A stretch of DNA of 64,000 nucleotides from positions 11,142,001 through 11,206,000 of the forward strand of contig CM060893.1 in the NCBI GenBank assembly GCA_030762935.1, in the 5' to 3' direction. A model generated the notes under the pieces. The model ran no database searches and was not told the DNA's origin. It saw only the letters and a list, made by a program, of their open reading frames with translations. This document shows, one piece after another, positions 35,825 to 47,649 of the stretch; position 1 is the stretch's first letter; every line of letters begins with the position of its first letter. Made by a program: the position numbers and the translations under genes. Source of the DNA: Hymenopus coronatus. Taxonomy: Eukaryota; Arthropoda; Insecta; Mantodea; Hymenopodidae.

Positions 35825-38295
35825 AAGCTTAAAAGGATCCATTAGTATAAGTATTTTACAAGGGGGGGGGTGGAATTAAAATATATGCTATCTGAACTAC
35901 TTTTGAAAACTGTAACTGTTATTGCCCCAACCCTTTCACTGCCAAGACATTTTCTCTGTGCCAAGATATTTTTTAATTTTAAAATGTACTCTAACTGTAC
36001 AATAAATTGCCTAATATGATCTAAGACTCTCCATTAGTTTTGCTGACTGATATAGATGGCCCTCTTTCCCAAAAATACATTGATTTTCAAACATGTAATA
36101 TAGAACACATGCAACACACGGAAATTAGGACTGTCTAAAGGGGCCAGCAATTTAGACAGATATTTACTGTGAAGTAAAATAATTCAATACTAGTAAGTTT
36201 TATGATGCTTTCAAAAAGTTGAAGTGTCACAAAATATAGTAATGATAATCAGGGAATTATGTTATTAAATGCATTTCAAATGGGAATAACTGTGTATACC
36301 TAAGTGATATATAAGAGAGTTTTAATGAAGCAATATAGTAAATATATTTTTTGAAACTATCACTTTCCAGAAATTGCCTGTGTGTAGTATATTGCAAAGC
36401 AGGGAGTGATACATAAACTGACATCACATTTTGTATCTCTGGGTTTTATTTTGATGAATGGAAGTTCTGAATATTTGTGTGATGAGAGAAAGTTGGAAAT
36501 GGTTCAGAGAAATGTTTTCCCCAGTTTTCACATTGTATAAGACACGTGCAATTAGCAGGGTGATGTCTAAAAGATGAAAGAAATATTTCTTGTATCGTTT
36601 CAGAGACACATTCAATAGAATTAATCATCATGTCAGATCTGTCAGCCACACCCCAATGTTGCATTCACAATGAGATGCAAGCGCAGACGCAAGTAAACAC
36701 CATTCACAATGCAATCGTAAGCACAACGAAAGAAGTTGTCGTGGGGTTTCTAGATTTGCAAGTTACATGCAAATATCATAACCAACAATACCACAAAAGA
36801 AAATTTAGCTGGTAGACACAAAACTGATCAACAAAATATCATATTAAATTAACATGCACACCAAGTTTATGTTTACTTGAGTACAACAGTAATACTCTAT
36901 AAATTGTTTTAATTTCATCTTATTACTTCACCGTGCCCTGTAACATGTGACAACATTGCACATTTCTGATAGTGGTCATGTGCCTGCCATAATTCTGAAC
37001 AGGTACTGCTTCCCCTTTTAAGCAAGCTATGCTATGAATTTATGGCTGAAGACAAGCCTTTGCTTCTCTTTGCTGATTTTGATATATGATCTTCAATATT
37101 GAGTCTAACATAGTAACTATTACACCAAGCCTAACAACTGCCCTAAATAATGTCATTTACTTCATTAATATTATTCCTTAGGAGCTTAATGCTCAAACTG
37201 GTTCTGAGGGGTGATCATTGTTTACCATTAAAAAGGGTTTACACTTGAATAGAAAGTCAGAAAATGTTGGGCAAAATCACGCAAATTTTCACTAGAGTTC
37301 GCTTATTGTGGGATTTGCAAAAAGGACAAAGACACAGACGCAGATTTGTTAGTATTGATTGTTCAGCTGATTTGGAATACTAGTGTGGATGCTCTTATGC
37401 TTTCTAGTAAACTTTTTATACATCTCTTTCACTTTACCAAAAATGCTTTAATATTCCACTATTTGGTTCAGTTGCTAAAAATAAAAGGGTTTTGTGTACT
37501 TGTATATGGCAATCTACTGAATGCTAGTGGCTTTCTAAAAACTGAAACTAATTTTTAAATACTGCTGGGAATCTAATTAAGTTCTATGTAATGAACCAAA
37601 AATATATAACCCATATATGCTAACACATGTAAAGAATGCTCATATAAGGATGAACAGTATCTTTAACATAACCCATACCAGAAAGAAGAAAAGAAATGTT
37701 GAAAAAAAAAATTTCTAAGAGATGTATTCAAAGAACATAAAAATATACTAAAACCTCAGACAGCTAAAGAAGAATACCTATATGCAAAGGTTAAAGGAGA
37801 AAAAGAATTTGAATTAGTTGCCAGTTAAAAAAACAAAATCGTGAAGTTTCATTCTTGAACTGGTTTCACTCTTTTTAACTTAAGAAAGTAACAGCTTATG
37901 ATTTAAATACAATCTTTTACAAATGACATTATATGTGTAGTACCATACAATTCCTGATTGTAGGGAAAACTCAATCGCATCACAGAAAACCATACAACAT
38001 ATCAATACTATGCATGCACTTTAACTAGGCATTAGTTTTACATGGAAGTAAGGGCTGGGGGTAAGAAGAAAGAGCTTGCCTGCCTAGCTTTCTGTAGAAT
38101 TGTCAATCAAAGAAACACTCCTTCTTTGAGGCCCTCAGTCAGGTGAATAGGTTATCTAATTTATCAGAAACTAACTGAATTATTAAATGAAACACAGCAG
38201 ACATCCATGTATATAAATCTTGGAGCTAAAGGCAGACTGAAATCATAGCATTGAAGCCACTGTATTGTGTACTTCATGTCTCAATGTTATTTCTC
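35825..38295. other. No gene recognised
   Basis: Short frames on both strands around 36424-36815 look weakly protein-like but match nothing I know. The remainder is AT-rich without structure. Confidence 0.45.
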
Positions 38296-38298
38296 TGC

Positions 38299-38306
38299 TC
38301 TGCTTC
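38299..38306. repeat. 8-bp target duplication TCTGCTTC, left
   Basis: Identical to 39365-39372; flanks the hAT element. Confidence 0.85.
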
Positions 38307-39364
38307 CAGTGGCAGCTCGTGAGCTTTTTTTCTTTTTGGTGGTGCCAGATGTGAAGATGATTGTAATGAAAGTAAAAGTGGATTACATCTTTTAAAACAG
38401 GGGAACATTAGTTGCACTGCTTAAGACTACAATAAAAGAAATGTGATAAAACATTAGGGATATATTTTTAAACATAAAGTAAATAATAGTAGAAAATAAA
38501 ATAGAACTCGTCAAGTGGCAAAGTTGCTTGTACAAGAGTTCAGCATGTCTTTTCTTCTGTGTGGCAAACATTTCAATCACACTGTTGCTAAAGTTAGGGA
38601 TTTCACGAATTTGCTTTTTGTGAATGGAACAAAGAGCAAAGGAATTAACCATGGTATTCCTAAGGAAGGACTTAACTCTTTTCAAAGTACTGAAACTTCT
38701 CTCTGTCTCAGCTGTAGAAACTGGAATTGTTGGTGCAATTTGCAGCATTTTGTGTACTTCAGAAAATGATTTCTTACTAAATTAACTCTTACAGATATTT
38801 CTCTGTTTTATTCTATCTTGTTGCATAAATGTAAAATTATTCAGTTAATGTGCACCTTATCGTTTAATTTCAAGTTTGTCTTCTACCTTTAATGAATAAA
38901 AGGTATTTTTCAACAAATAATCTACTATATTCATTTTAAATTACACTACTTTGTCCACTAAACAATTACAATGCCAACAACAATCACACGAATGCTAAAC
39001 TTCATGTAGCGGGTCTGGTAACTGCGGCCCCAAGCATTACTGTGTGCGTTGCAGGCAGAGGAGTGAAAGATGTAGACATGTGATTGGCATTGCTCGAAGA
39101 GGGGTGAAGGTTGACTGCTGGCCCAACTTTATTTTTCGCCAACAGATAAGAAGACTGGCACAGTTGTCCCGTGTACAACAATGTGCTTTAGTAATGTCAT
39201 TTGCCACAATGCAAGCTCAGGTAACGATTGAGAATCGTTGAATTATTACAATTGAATAAAATATAAAATACATTACTTTTCATTCATAATTAAAATACCA
39301 CCAAGATGCGTGCTATTATCAGTGGGGCCCGGCCCCTTTGGCCCTTATTAACCATCCGCCCCTG
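38307..39364 (-). mobile_element. hAT transposon, truncated, with perfect 8-bp TSD
   Basis: A 1,058-bp insertion from CAGTGGCAGCTCGTG to ...ATCCGCCCCTG (inverse CAGGGGCGGAT), flanked by TCTGCTTC on both sides. The minus strand at about 38770-38500 encodes the hAT dimerisation region: LQIAPTIPVSTAETERSF followed by STLKRVKSFLRNTM. Only this C-terminal part remains; the RNase H-like catalytic domain is deleted. The residues resemble the ZMYM1-like subgroup as I recall it. Confidence 0.85.
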
Positions 39365-39372
39365 TCTGCTTC
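39365..39372. repeat. 8-bp target duplication TCTGCTTC, right
   Basis: Pairs with 38299-38306. Confidence 0.85.
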
Positions 39373-39400
39373 CAAAACTGCACAAAACATGGACATAGTA

Positions 39401-40670
39401 CATTCTGTCAACAAAGTATCAGGAACTGATTATTTAAAAATCCTCTTTAAAACAGGATTCAAAATTATTGTTGTCGCTAAGTTGGTACAACTTTCCTCTA
39501 TACCCACGCGGAGTTTGATCGTCATCTATCATCTAGTTAGTTTAAGGTACACCATTTTATTAGTTCCTCTCAAAGGTGATTTGCGATTTTACGATGGATA
39601 CAAATATTTAACAAAGACTGTCTCAAATTTTGCATTGTAAATGTTATTTTGTTCGCCAAATCACTGAAAAGGTTGCAGAGCACTTACAGTGAATCGACTT
39701 TATCAAAAACATGTGCATATGAGTGGTACAGTGCAATCAAAACTGGTCGAGATGTGGTGGAAGATTTGTCTCACTCTGGTTGACCATCAATGGCTTCAAC
39801 TGAACTGAAAATCGTCATTTAGGTCTAAGAGAGGTTGCTGCTGAACTTCCTGTGTCTCACAAAACGATTCATACCATTTTAAATGATTGTTTGGGCATGA
39901 CAAATGTTGCAGCTCGGATAGTTCTGAAAGACTTGAATTTTCTACAAAAACTCAATAGCATAAGGATTGCTGAAGACATGCTAGAACAAGCCAGTTCCGA
40001 CCCCATATTCAGGAAATGCATTGTAACTGGTAATGAGATGTGGGTTTACGAGTTTGACACTCAAACCAGTCAACAAGTTTACAAATGGCACCTTCCAACT
40101 GAACTGAAACCTAAAAAGGTACATCGAACTTGATCAAAACTAAAGGTCATGTTGACAGATTTTTTTTATTATCACAGTGTCATGCACTCAAGAGTTCTTG
40201 CCAGGTCAGATGGTAAATAAAGAGTATTATCTGAGCGTTATGCGACATTTGAGAGAACAAATAGCAAAAAAGGCCAGATTTGTGGAACAACAACTAATTG
40301 ATTCTGTACCACGATAATGCACCAGCTCATAAGGCCATTATTGTGAACTAATTTCTGGCCAAAAACTCTAAACATTTCATCAAACAACCACCGTATTCAC
40401 CTCATCTGGCTCCTGCTGATTTCTTTCCCTTTCCAAAACTCAAGCTACCACTTCGAGGCACCTGTTTTCAGTGAATAGAAGACATAAAAGAACATTTTCA
40501 GCAACAATTGACGACTCCTAAAAGTGCCTACAAAAAATGTTTTGATGATTAGATTATTTGTTAGCATAAATTTATAATTTCAGAAGGGGCCTACTTTGAA
40601 GGCGATAAAAAAAATTTATTCATTTTTTGCGTTTTATTGGCAAATTCCCGGAACTTTCTTGACACAGTAG
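39401..40670 (+). mobile_element. Full-length but dead mariner element
   Basis: Terminal repeats CATTCTGTCAACAAAGTATC (left) and, inverted, CTACTGTGTCAAGAAAGTTC (right), each next to TA. The transposase blocks appear in order across several frames: CAYEWYSAIKTGRDVVEDL, then TILND-like, LNFLQKLNSIRIAEDMLEQA, TGNEMWVYEFD, YHDNAPAHKA, SPHLAPADFF, EGAYFEGD. The first catalytic Asp block, normally TGDE(T)W, reads TGNEMW, so it is catalytically disabled in addition to several stops and frameshifts. The last intact piece is 39852-40133. It ends 50 bp upstream of the exon at 40721. Confidence 0.88.
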
Positions 40671-40720
40671 TATATGCAAAATAGTGTGGACCATATTAAA
40701 ATAATACTGTTTGCTTACAG

Positions 40721-41442
40721 GTATATATATCATCTGCAACATGAGTGAGCAGCTAGATAAAGACCAAGTTTTAGCTTTGGGACCTGCTGCTCTCAAGGAG
40801 AAGATTGAAAGGTTTCAACAAATATGTATCAGCAAACACACATACTTTGAGGAAACAAGTGGCAATCATACTCAGAAGAAGACTAAAGTCACAGTGAAGT
40901 CTGATGTTGAAGAGAATCAAGAAGTGAAGTCTGATGTTGAAGAGAATCAAGAAGTGAAGTCTGATGTTGAAGAGAATCAAGAAGTGAAGTCTGATGTTGA
41001 AGAGAATCAAGAAGTGAAGTCTGATGTTGAAGAGAATCAAGAAGTGAAGTCTGATGTTGAAGAGAATCAAGAAGTGAAGTCTGATGTTGAAGAGAATCAA
41101 GAAGTGAAGTCTGATGTTGAAGAGAATCAAGAAGTGAAGTCTGATGTTGAAGAGAATCAAGAAGTGAAGTCTGATGTTGAAAAGAATCAAGAAGTGAAGT
41201 CTGATGTTGAAAAGAATCAAGAAGTGAAGTCTGATGTTGAAAAGAATCAAGAAGTGAAGTCTGATGTTGAAAAGAATCAAGAAGTGAAGTCTGATGTTGA
41301 AAAGAATCAAGAAGTGAAGTCTGATGTTGAACAGAAGCATCAAGAAATTAAAGGAAAGTTGAAGGAACAGAAAGAGGTGAAGGTTTGGATTCAACCCATT
41401 AGCACCAACAGTGAAACCGCTGCAGCCCAAACTGCTCAGAAG
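40721..41442 (+). CDS. Repeat-bearing protein exon (15 x 10-residue units)
   Basis: The acceptor TTGCTTACAG ends at 40720, followed by 20 nt of leader, the ATG at 40741, 234 codons and the donor CAGAAG|GTATGT (phase 0). I do not recognise the family. The N-terminus (MSEQLDKDQVLALGPAALKE...) looks like a compact helical segment. Residues from about 52 on are a tandem array with the unit EVKSDVEENQ: nine EEN copies, five EKN copies and a final degenerate one. The array is highly charged, with strong coiled-coil or disordered character. The tail before the donor is Ser/Thr/Ala-rich. A 5' untranslated exon is expected because translation starts just after a splice acceptor; 29911-30002 is a candidate. 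The next coding exon is probably at 51293. The reverse strand of the array is also open, purely because of the repeat. Confidence 0.75.
40894..41340 (+). repeat. 30-bp tandem repeat inside a coding exon, 15 copies
   Basis: Unit GAAGTGAAGTCTGATGTTGA plus AGAGAATCAA. Copies 1-9 are identical (the first lacks its opening three bases); copies 10-14 share one G-to-A change (AAGAAT for GAGAAT); copy 15 is degenerate and extended. The period is a multiple of three, so the 10-residue unit is kept. Confidence 0.98.
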
Positions 41443-41479
41443 GTATGTATTGCATTTTGGTCACAATATCATTCATTCC

Positions 41480-42028
41480 TTAACACATTGAAGCCCAAGT
41501 ATACCTCAAGCTCTGCAAAGTATTCAGCATAGCTCGGGCAGGTATCTCTAATGCTTTTGATACAATTCCACGAGTGTAACATGGTCTTGGACTATGCGGC
41601 AAATGTCGTGCATCAATTATCACTTATTTGATTTGTGCTACCATCTGTCCTTGCTTCACTCAACTAATAGAAAATTTAGGAGAGTTAGTAATATTGGCTG
41701 CTCATAGGTCACTAGTGCCACTTCCCTTGAAGGTGGTGATCTGTTTGTTACGTTTTGTGTTCTTAAATGTTAAAATGCAGCCATTTCCTTGGTTTCTGTG
41801 AACTGAAGCTGAAATTCAGTGTGCAAATAAAGTTCTGCAAAATTGTTAATACAGAAGCTATGACTATTTTCTTATTTGTTGAGAAATCCTTGAAAACCAT
41901 ACTTTTAGCCTGTATCAAGATATTTAAGCAGATTTAATTGATGTACTGTAAACAATAATTCAAAATAGATGTAAATACTCTGGGTTTCTTGGCTAAACAA
42001 AAGAAACATCTGGGCTTCAATGTGTTAA
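41480..42028 (+). mobile_element. TTAA-flanked MITE, copy 1 (549 bp)
   Basis: Ends TTAACACATTGAAGCCCAAG and TGGGCTTCAATGTGTTAA form perfect or near-perfect terminal inverted repeats bounded by TTAA, as for piggyBac-type elements. Non-coding. It begins 38 bp after the donor at 41442. Confidence 0.85.
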
Positions 42029-42424
42029 TAAACTGGTTAATTATGAACATAGCCATGCTTGAATTAACATTGATTCCAAATTCTAACAGCTTGCCTTGCA
42101 TACTTCCCTCGTGTGTCATATGGGTCTTTTGTCATGATAACCAGGATTAACCCTAAAGTAGGTAATCAGCTTTAAGCCCCAGTGCACTTTTTGACCAAGC
42201 TCAAGGCAGTGTTGCTATAACAAAATTAGCCACACATATTCTTATGTTGCATATAAGTATGATATTACAAAGTGTAGACTTACAGTGAACTGTAAATGAT
42301 GCTAAACTTGCAGTTATACTACAGAGAACAATAGATATTTTAGTAAATATTCTAGAGTTTGAAATTTCTGTGAGTGACAATGTTTAATCCCAGTAATAAT
42401 ATGTAATGGAACTGCAGGTAAGTT

Positions 42425-42655
42425 TTTGGATAGAGTTTAATACCCACTTTTAATACTATGGCACTGCAACTGATGATACATGGAATGAAGGTGGAGCACA
42501 TGTGGTATGCATTGTCAGGGGAAATTGAAGACTCCAGAGAAAACTTGCCCCAAAGGCAAGTTTTGTCCACCACAAATCCTGCATGCAGTTGCCTGGGAGT
42601 GTACCCAGGCTGCCTTGGTGAGAGGCGAGTGGTCTAAACATATGGCCACCACAAC
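42425..42655 (-). repeat. SINE family D, most complete copy
   Basis: On the minus strand a tRNA-like head (TTTAGACCACTCGCCTCTCA, GGCAGCCTGGGTACACTCCC) is followed by GTGGTGGACAAAAC, TTTTCTCTGGAGTCTTCAAT and the tail GCAGTGCCATAGTATTAAAAG. Head plus core plus tail define the family. Confidence 0.65.
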
Positions 42656-43214
42656 GTGGCTATGGAATTATAGGTAATTTTTAACTTTTGGTACCTTTCA
42701 GAGTATCTAAAATAGGCACCTGCTTAAATTGCAACTATTGTAAGAATCTTCTTTAAATAATCACACTTATATATAAAAAATTTCTTATCCAAATAATAAT
42801 TAAAATAAAAATGTGATGTATTACACTCAAATGACTTTCTCTCTAGCTACTCTACAAACAAACTTCTTACAAAAGATAAATTCTTCTTTCAACACCACAC
42901 TAATCCAGATAAATATTAGCAGAATTTTATCACATAGTTCTTTATAAGTAGACTGGAACTAAGGGAATGCACTAGGCTAAAGTGATAATCAAATGTTTTA
43001 AAATCTGTTGTTCAGCGATTGTCATTGCAAATCTTGGCTTGGCCAGGAGTAGAACAAAAGAAAAACGGATATTCACTTCTGAGAAAAACATACCTCACAA
43101 CTGAAACTAATAATAAGGAATACCTCAAAAATGTTAAATTCCATGAAAAAAAAATGTGTATGACATAACTTGTGTATTTTAACAAGACCTACTCTTTTTA
43201 TATGGTAAGTTTTT

Positions 43215-43740
43215 GTTTATCTGTTATGGTTTACTAGTTATGCCAAATTTAGTAAAATTCACCAGAATAAACAGGTCTATAGAAGCTATTCCCAGAAAAT
43301 ACTGAATATACGTTTTATTTGTGACAGAAATAGTTTTAATATGTGGTATTTTAATCAAAATTGTTAGAGCCATCTTTAAGAAAAACAAAGTTTTCAAAAA
43401 TGTTTCCATGTAAAGGGTAGTTAGGGGTGGGGGGATTTTCTTGAAAATCTTCATGTCGCATCCTTGGGAAATACAAAACTTAAATACCAAATTTTGTATT
43501 AAACCGTCTTTAGTTTTTGAGCTATGCTGTGCAACACACACCCACACCCGCACCCCCCCCCCACACACAGACACACCTATTCCTGAAAAAAAAATTTTTT
43601 TAATTGAGAGGGCCTTAAAACATGTATTTCCAGTAAAATCTGAACATAGAATTTTTGGGTGGAATATAATATTTTTCCATCCCTATGTACATTGTGCATA
43701 ACAGAGCCAGAGAAAGTAAAAATATGGATAAAAAAACAAA
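43215..43740 (-). repeat. Dispersed repeat family E, copy 2 (inverted)
   Basis: Inverse-complement match to 31150-31640 and 50035-50400. At the site of the TG/AG array of copy 1 it has an imperfect CA/C-rich tract (43530-43577). Confidence 0.7.
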
Positions 43741-43779
43741 TTTCAATTTAATTTGCATAAGGTTGAATAAAGAAACATC

Positions 43780-43940
43780 ATGGTCCATGGAGCTTAAAGT
43801 TACTTGATATTCGTCTTCTCAGGATAAGAACAAACCCTGAAATAACCATATATTGGTAACTCATCCTAAGAGATTTGAATTCTCAAAATCTCTTAAATGT
43901 AAGGCAGCTATGCTACTCCCACATTACTATGGTGGGCAGC
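43780..43940 (-). repeat. SINE family C, copy 2
   Basis: Shares GTCCATGGAG(C/T)TTAAAGTT, GTCTTCTCAGGATAAG, GGTAACTCA(T/C)CCTAAG and the head-like GGCAGCTATGCTACTCCCAC with the copy at 26285. Confidence 0.6.
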
Positions 43941-44289
43941 ATATCTTTTGATGTGAATTGGAGAGATTTTTGCTGAAGGCTACATAAAAATTACTTTGTC
44001 AGATGCAGGGTTAATCTCATTAAGGCAAGTCATTTAATGATTTTGCATGTTTTTCCTATAATGTTGGAAACATTTTTTGCATATATGAAAATGTACAACA
44101 TTGAATAATGGGTTAAATAAAAACAATTTGTGAGGGCATTTTTGTCAGTTTTGGGGATACAGCATTTTTGGCAATTTTTGGGTCACTTTGAGCATTTTAA
44201 GCACTTTTCCATAAGGTTATGGGATTATTTGTATTTAGTTCAATATTAATTTAATTGTTCTTCATTGTCCTACAGACATGTGTAGGACA

Positions 44290-44640
44290 GGAGTTGGATA
44301 GGTAAAGTCAGATTGAAAAAACAACGAATGATTTGAGCTGTGCATATGGTAAAAAGGGTGATGCAGTATAAATGAAAATGAAGGTAATAGACAGGAATGG
44401 GATACAAAATATTGTGTTCACATGGCAGAGCTTTGTCTGGTGAACATTTTTCTCATGCTGACTGCGATTTAAACCCAGGAGATATTACCTGCTTTCAGTA
44501 TGTTCCAATTGTTTCCATTGAAGTAGAGACGAGCTGTTCCATTTATAAGTCAGCACTAGCAGACAACAGACAGTCATTTTTGTTTGATAATCTCCGCAAA
44601 GTTTTGATTTTGAACTGCAATTCAAAATTGTAAAAGTGTA
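44290..44640 (+). pseudogene. hAT transposase C-terminal relic
   Basis: Blocks NNEW-like then VPIVSIEVETSCSIYKSAL, ADNRQSFLFDNLRKVLI match the hAT dimerisation signature (VxVERSFSxYK...LxDNR). The Arg-Ser-Phe core is changed to Thr-Ser-Cys, and the rest of the transposase is missing or scrambled upstream (GYKIL, GRALSGE). Confidence 0.55.
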
Positions 44641-45463
44641 CTAAAACTAATATTCCACAATAAAAACACTGTAACTTGTTTTTAAAATAAAATTATAACT
44701 ATGCAATAAATGTTTCATAAGGACAATTATAACTCAAATTATTAAAATATTCTTTATATTATATTATATTTTATGTAACTTAGCCAAGTGAAAGGTTAAT
44801 GTAATAAATTACATTTTTGCTGATATGGTTCCTTACTTTTTATTGGTAATTTTAAAGTCACAAATGCATTTTTTTTTATTTTACATTTTTACCAAATTAT
44901 AGGTCATTAAATGGCCTATCTTATTCATTTTATTTATCTGCTTTTAGGTAACTTGCAAACTCTTCTCTTTGTTTTCTCTATTCTTTTCAACTGACAGACT
45001 GACAATATAACATATTTTATATGTAGTGTAGCAGCAATAGTGTTAGAATTTAGAAATAACATTAATTCAAGTATAATGATTGTAAAACTGGTGAGGTTCA
45101 GAAGGAAGTGCAGCTAAATATATTAACATAATCCATTCAGATTGGCAGAAATCACGAAGGAAGGTACTGTGAGGTCACTAAGTGGCAAGTTGCATTTGAT
45201 TTTGGCTTTATTTGTGCTTTGATTTATAGTAACAGTTCATATATTTATTGGATAAGGTATGAATTCAATTGTTAAGAAAATGGTAACATATTGATATCTT
45301 GGACCATTAAAGCATCAAGTACATGTCCATATCAACAATTGTAGTGTTGCAATACTTTTGGGTTTACCACTTTGTATTGTTCTCATTCAGAATTGGCACA
45401 TTTTTGGGGTAAAAGCTGTGGTGTCCACTATATTCATAAGGAATTTTGCATAATTGATAAACA

Positions 45464-46112
45464 TTAGCACATTGAAACCCGGACATTTCAGTAGAAGTGC
45501 CAAGAAACCCAGGGTCTTTACCCCTAATTTGAGTTATTTACAGTACATCATTTAAATCTGCTGAAAAGTATTAGGACAATCTAAAAGTATGGCATTCAAG
45601 GATTTCTCACAATAAGAAAATAGTCATAACTTTCTTATAAATTTAAAATACAACATTAATAAGTATTGAAAAAAATCTACGTAAAGCACCTTACACTCCA
45701 TTAATTGCAAGTTCGAAAAACTCTTACCTCGGAATTGGAATTTTCCAGAGCTTTATTTGCATACTGAATTTCACCTTCAGTTCACAGAAGTCTAGGAAAA
45801 TGCAGTATTTTAACATTTAAGAACATAAACAACAAACAGATCACCTTCCATGAAAATTGTGCAACTACCTGAGAGCAGCCAGTATTACTAACTCTCCTAA
45901 ATTTTCCAATAGTTGACTAAAGCGAAAACAGATGGTAGCACAAATCAGTCAACTAAACGATAACTAATGTATGTTCTTTGCTGTATAGTCCTCAAGACAA
46001 AGTTATGGCCGCGGAATTGCATTTAAAATGTTAGAAATACTTGCTCAGGTATGGGTCTCTTGAACATTTCGATGGCCCAAGCTATACTCGTGCTTGGGTT
46101 CCAATGTGTTAA
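45464..46112 (-). mobile_element. TTAA-flanked MITE, copy 2 (inverted)
   Basis: Starts TTAGCACATTGAAACCC and ends GGGTTCCAATGTGTTAA. The interior is the inverse of copy 1 (for example CTCTCCTAAATTTTCCAATAG). One TTAA has mutated to TTAG. Confidence 0.8.
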
Positions 46113-46508
46113 ATAGAGAAGAACTTAAAACTCATAAAATGTAGAACTGCATATATTTTAATATAAGATTTTTGTGGCAATTTCCTGTAAAGCAAGATCA
46201 GTGTAAGCATAGAGATAGCTGTATAGTTCCATTGTATGCTTAACCATGGCCTAAGTTTTTAAAGCAATCATATCTAAATACTTACTATAAATTGTCTCAT
46301 GGTTTCACTTTACAGTAGGTTACTTTTATGCAAAATCATTGGACTCAATTATTGCAGAAATATTTTCAGGTTAGCATATATACATTTTTACAGGTTACTT
46401 TTGCTTATCTTAATATAAAGTTCATTAATTTGAAAAATTGTTTATTAAGGTATTGGGGTTCTGAAGGGTAGTTTTAATTCACAGAGAAGATGTAACATCT
46501 ATTCTTCT

Positions 46509-46510
<2 letters not shown>

Positions 46511-46561
<51 letters not shown>
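46511..46561. repeat. Poly(T) run, 51 nt
   Basis: Uninterrupted T tract immediately left of MITE copy 3; possibly the tail of a minus-strand retro-insertion, though no body is recognised. Confidence 0.95.
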
Positions 46562-46563
46562 CT

Positions 46564-47227
46564 TTAAACACATTGGAGCCCAAGCATAGCTTGGGCCATC
46601 AAAATGTTCATGAGGCCCACACCCGATCATAATTCAGGCAGGCATTTCTCACTCTTTTAATGAAATTCCATGACCTCAACTCGGTCTTGGACTATGTGGC
46701 AAAGAACATACATCAGTAATCATTTAATTTTCCGATTTGTGCTGCCATCTGCCCTTGCTTTAGTTAACTATTAGAAATTTTAGAAGATTTAGTAATATTG
46801 GCTGCTCTCGGGTAGCCACGCCATTTTCTTTGAAGGTATCTGTTTGTGCTCATAAATGTTAAAATGCTGTATTTTCCTCTATTTCTGTGAACTGAAGCTG
46901 AAATTTGGGATACAAATGAAGCTACGGAAAATTCTGATTCTAAGGGAGAGTTTTTCGAACTTTGAATAAATGGAGTGAAAGCAGCTTTACACACTTTTTT
47001 TTTTTTTTCAAATTAATACTTATTGTAAATTTGAAATAAAATATTAATATGGAAGTTATAACTAATTTGTTACTTGTTGACAAATCCTTGAATGCCATAC
47101 TTTAAATTGTGCCAATACTTTTTGGCAGATTTGATTGATGTACTGTAAATAATAACCCAAAGTAGGCATAAAAACACTGTGTTTCTTGGCCCTTCAAGTA
47201 CTGAAACACCTGGACTTGAGTGTGTTA
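46564..47227 (+). mobile_element. TTAA-flanked MITE, copy 3
   Basis: Starts TTAAACACATTGGAGCCCAA and ends GGACTTGAGTGTGTTAA. It aligns with copies 1 and 4 through TTGTGCTGCCATCTGCCCTT and TCTGTGAACTGAAGCTGAAA. Confidence 0.85.
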
Positions 47228-47454
47228 AAGGAGAAAGACAATATATGTGTGTGTGCATGTTTGTTTTTAGGTATAGAAAGTCAATCATGCATTTTATGTA
47301 TTTTTTTGTATTTATGGTCAGCCTACCCTCCTTGTATTTAAGACTGACATCCCCCTTGGGCTTAAAAGTGAATGCTTAGGGGTCAGAAGCCTGTCAAGGA
47401 GCCAATTGCACAAAACCAAAGATTGAAAAACTTAGAATATGGTGTCAGCCCATA

Positions 47455-47645
47455 GTCAGACATGAGTAAGTGAATGATATAAAATGGATGATAGAAAAGG
47501 TGACAAAAGAGCAATTGATGGAATGAGAGGTGGGGGAAACCAGAGGACCTGGAGAAAACCCATCCAGATGCTCTTTGTCCACCACAAATCCCACACAGGC
47601 TGCCTAGGTGGGAGGCAAGCAGTCTAACCATTAGCCATGGCATGA
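47455..47645 (-). repeat. SINE family D, copy 3
   Basis: On the minus strand CATGGCTAATGGTTAGACTG (A-box-like), CCTCCCACCTAGGCAGCC, GTGGTGGACAAAG, GGGTTTTCTCCAGGTCCTC, TTTCCCCCACC. The tRNA-like head is clearest in this copy. Confidence 0.65.
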
Positions 47646-47649
47646 GACT

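Noticed and set aside
36424..36815. Overlapping short frames on both strands
   Set aside because: No recognisable domain, no splice signals and no repeats elsewhere in the window.
40894..41340. CRISPR-like array
   Set aside because: Units are contiguous with no spacers, in frame in a eukaryotic exon.
40771..41430. 219-residue minus-strand protein with LHFLILFNIR repeats
   Set aside because: Mirror frame of the 30-bp coding array; open only because the period is a multiple of three. The plus strand has splice sites and a sensible start.
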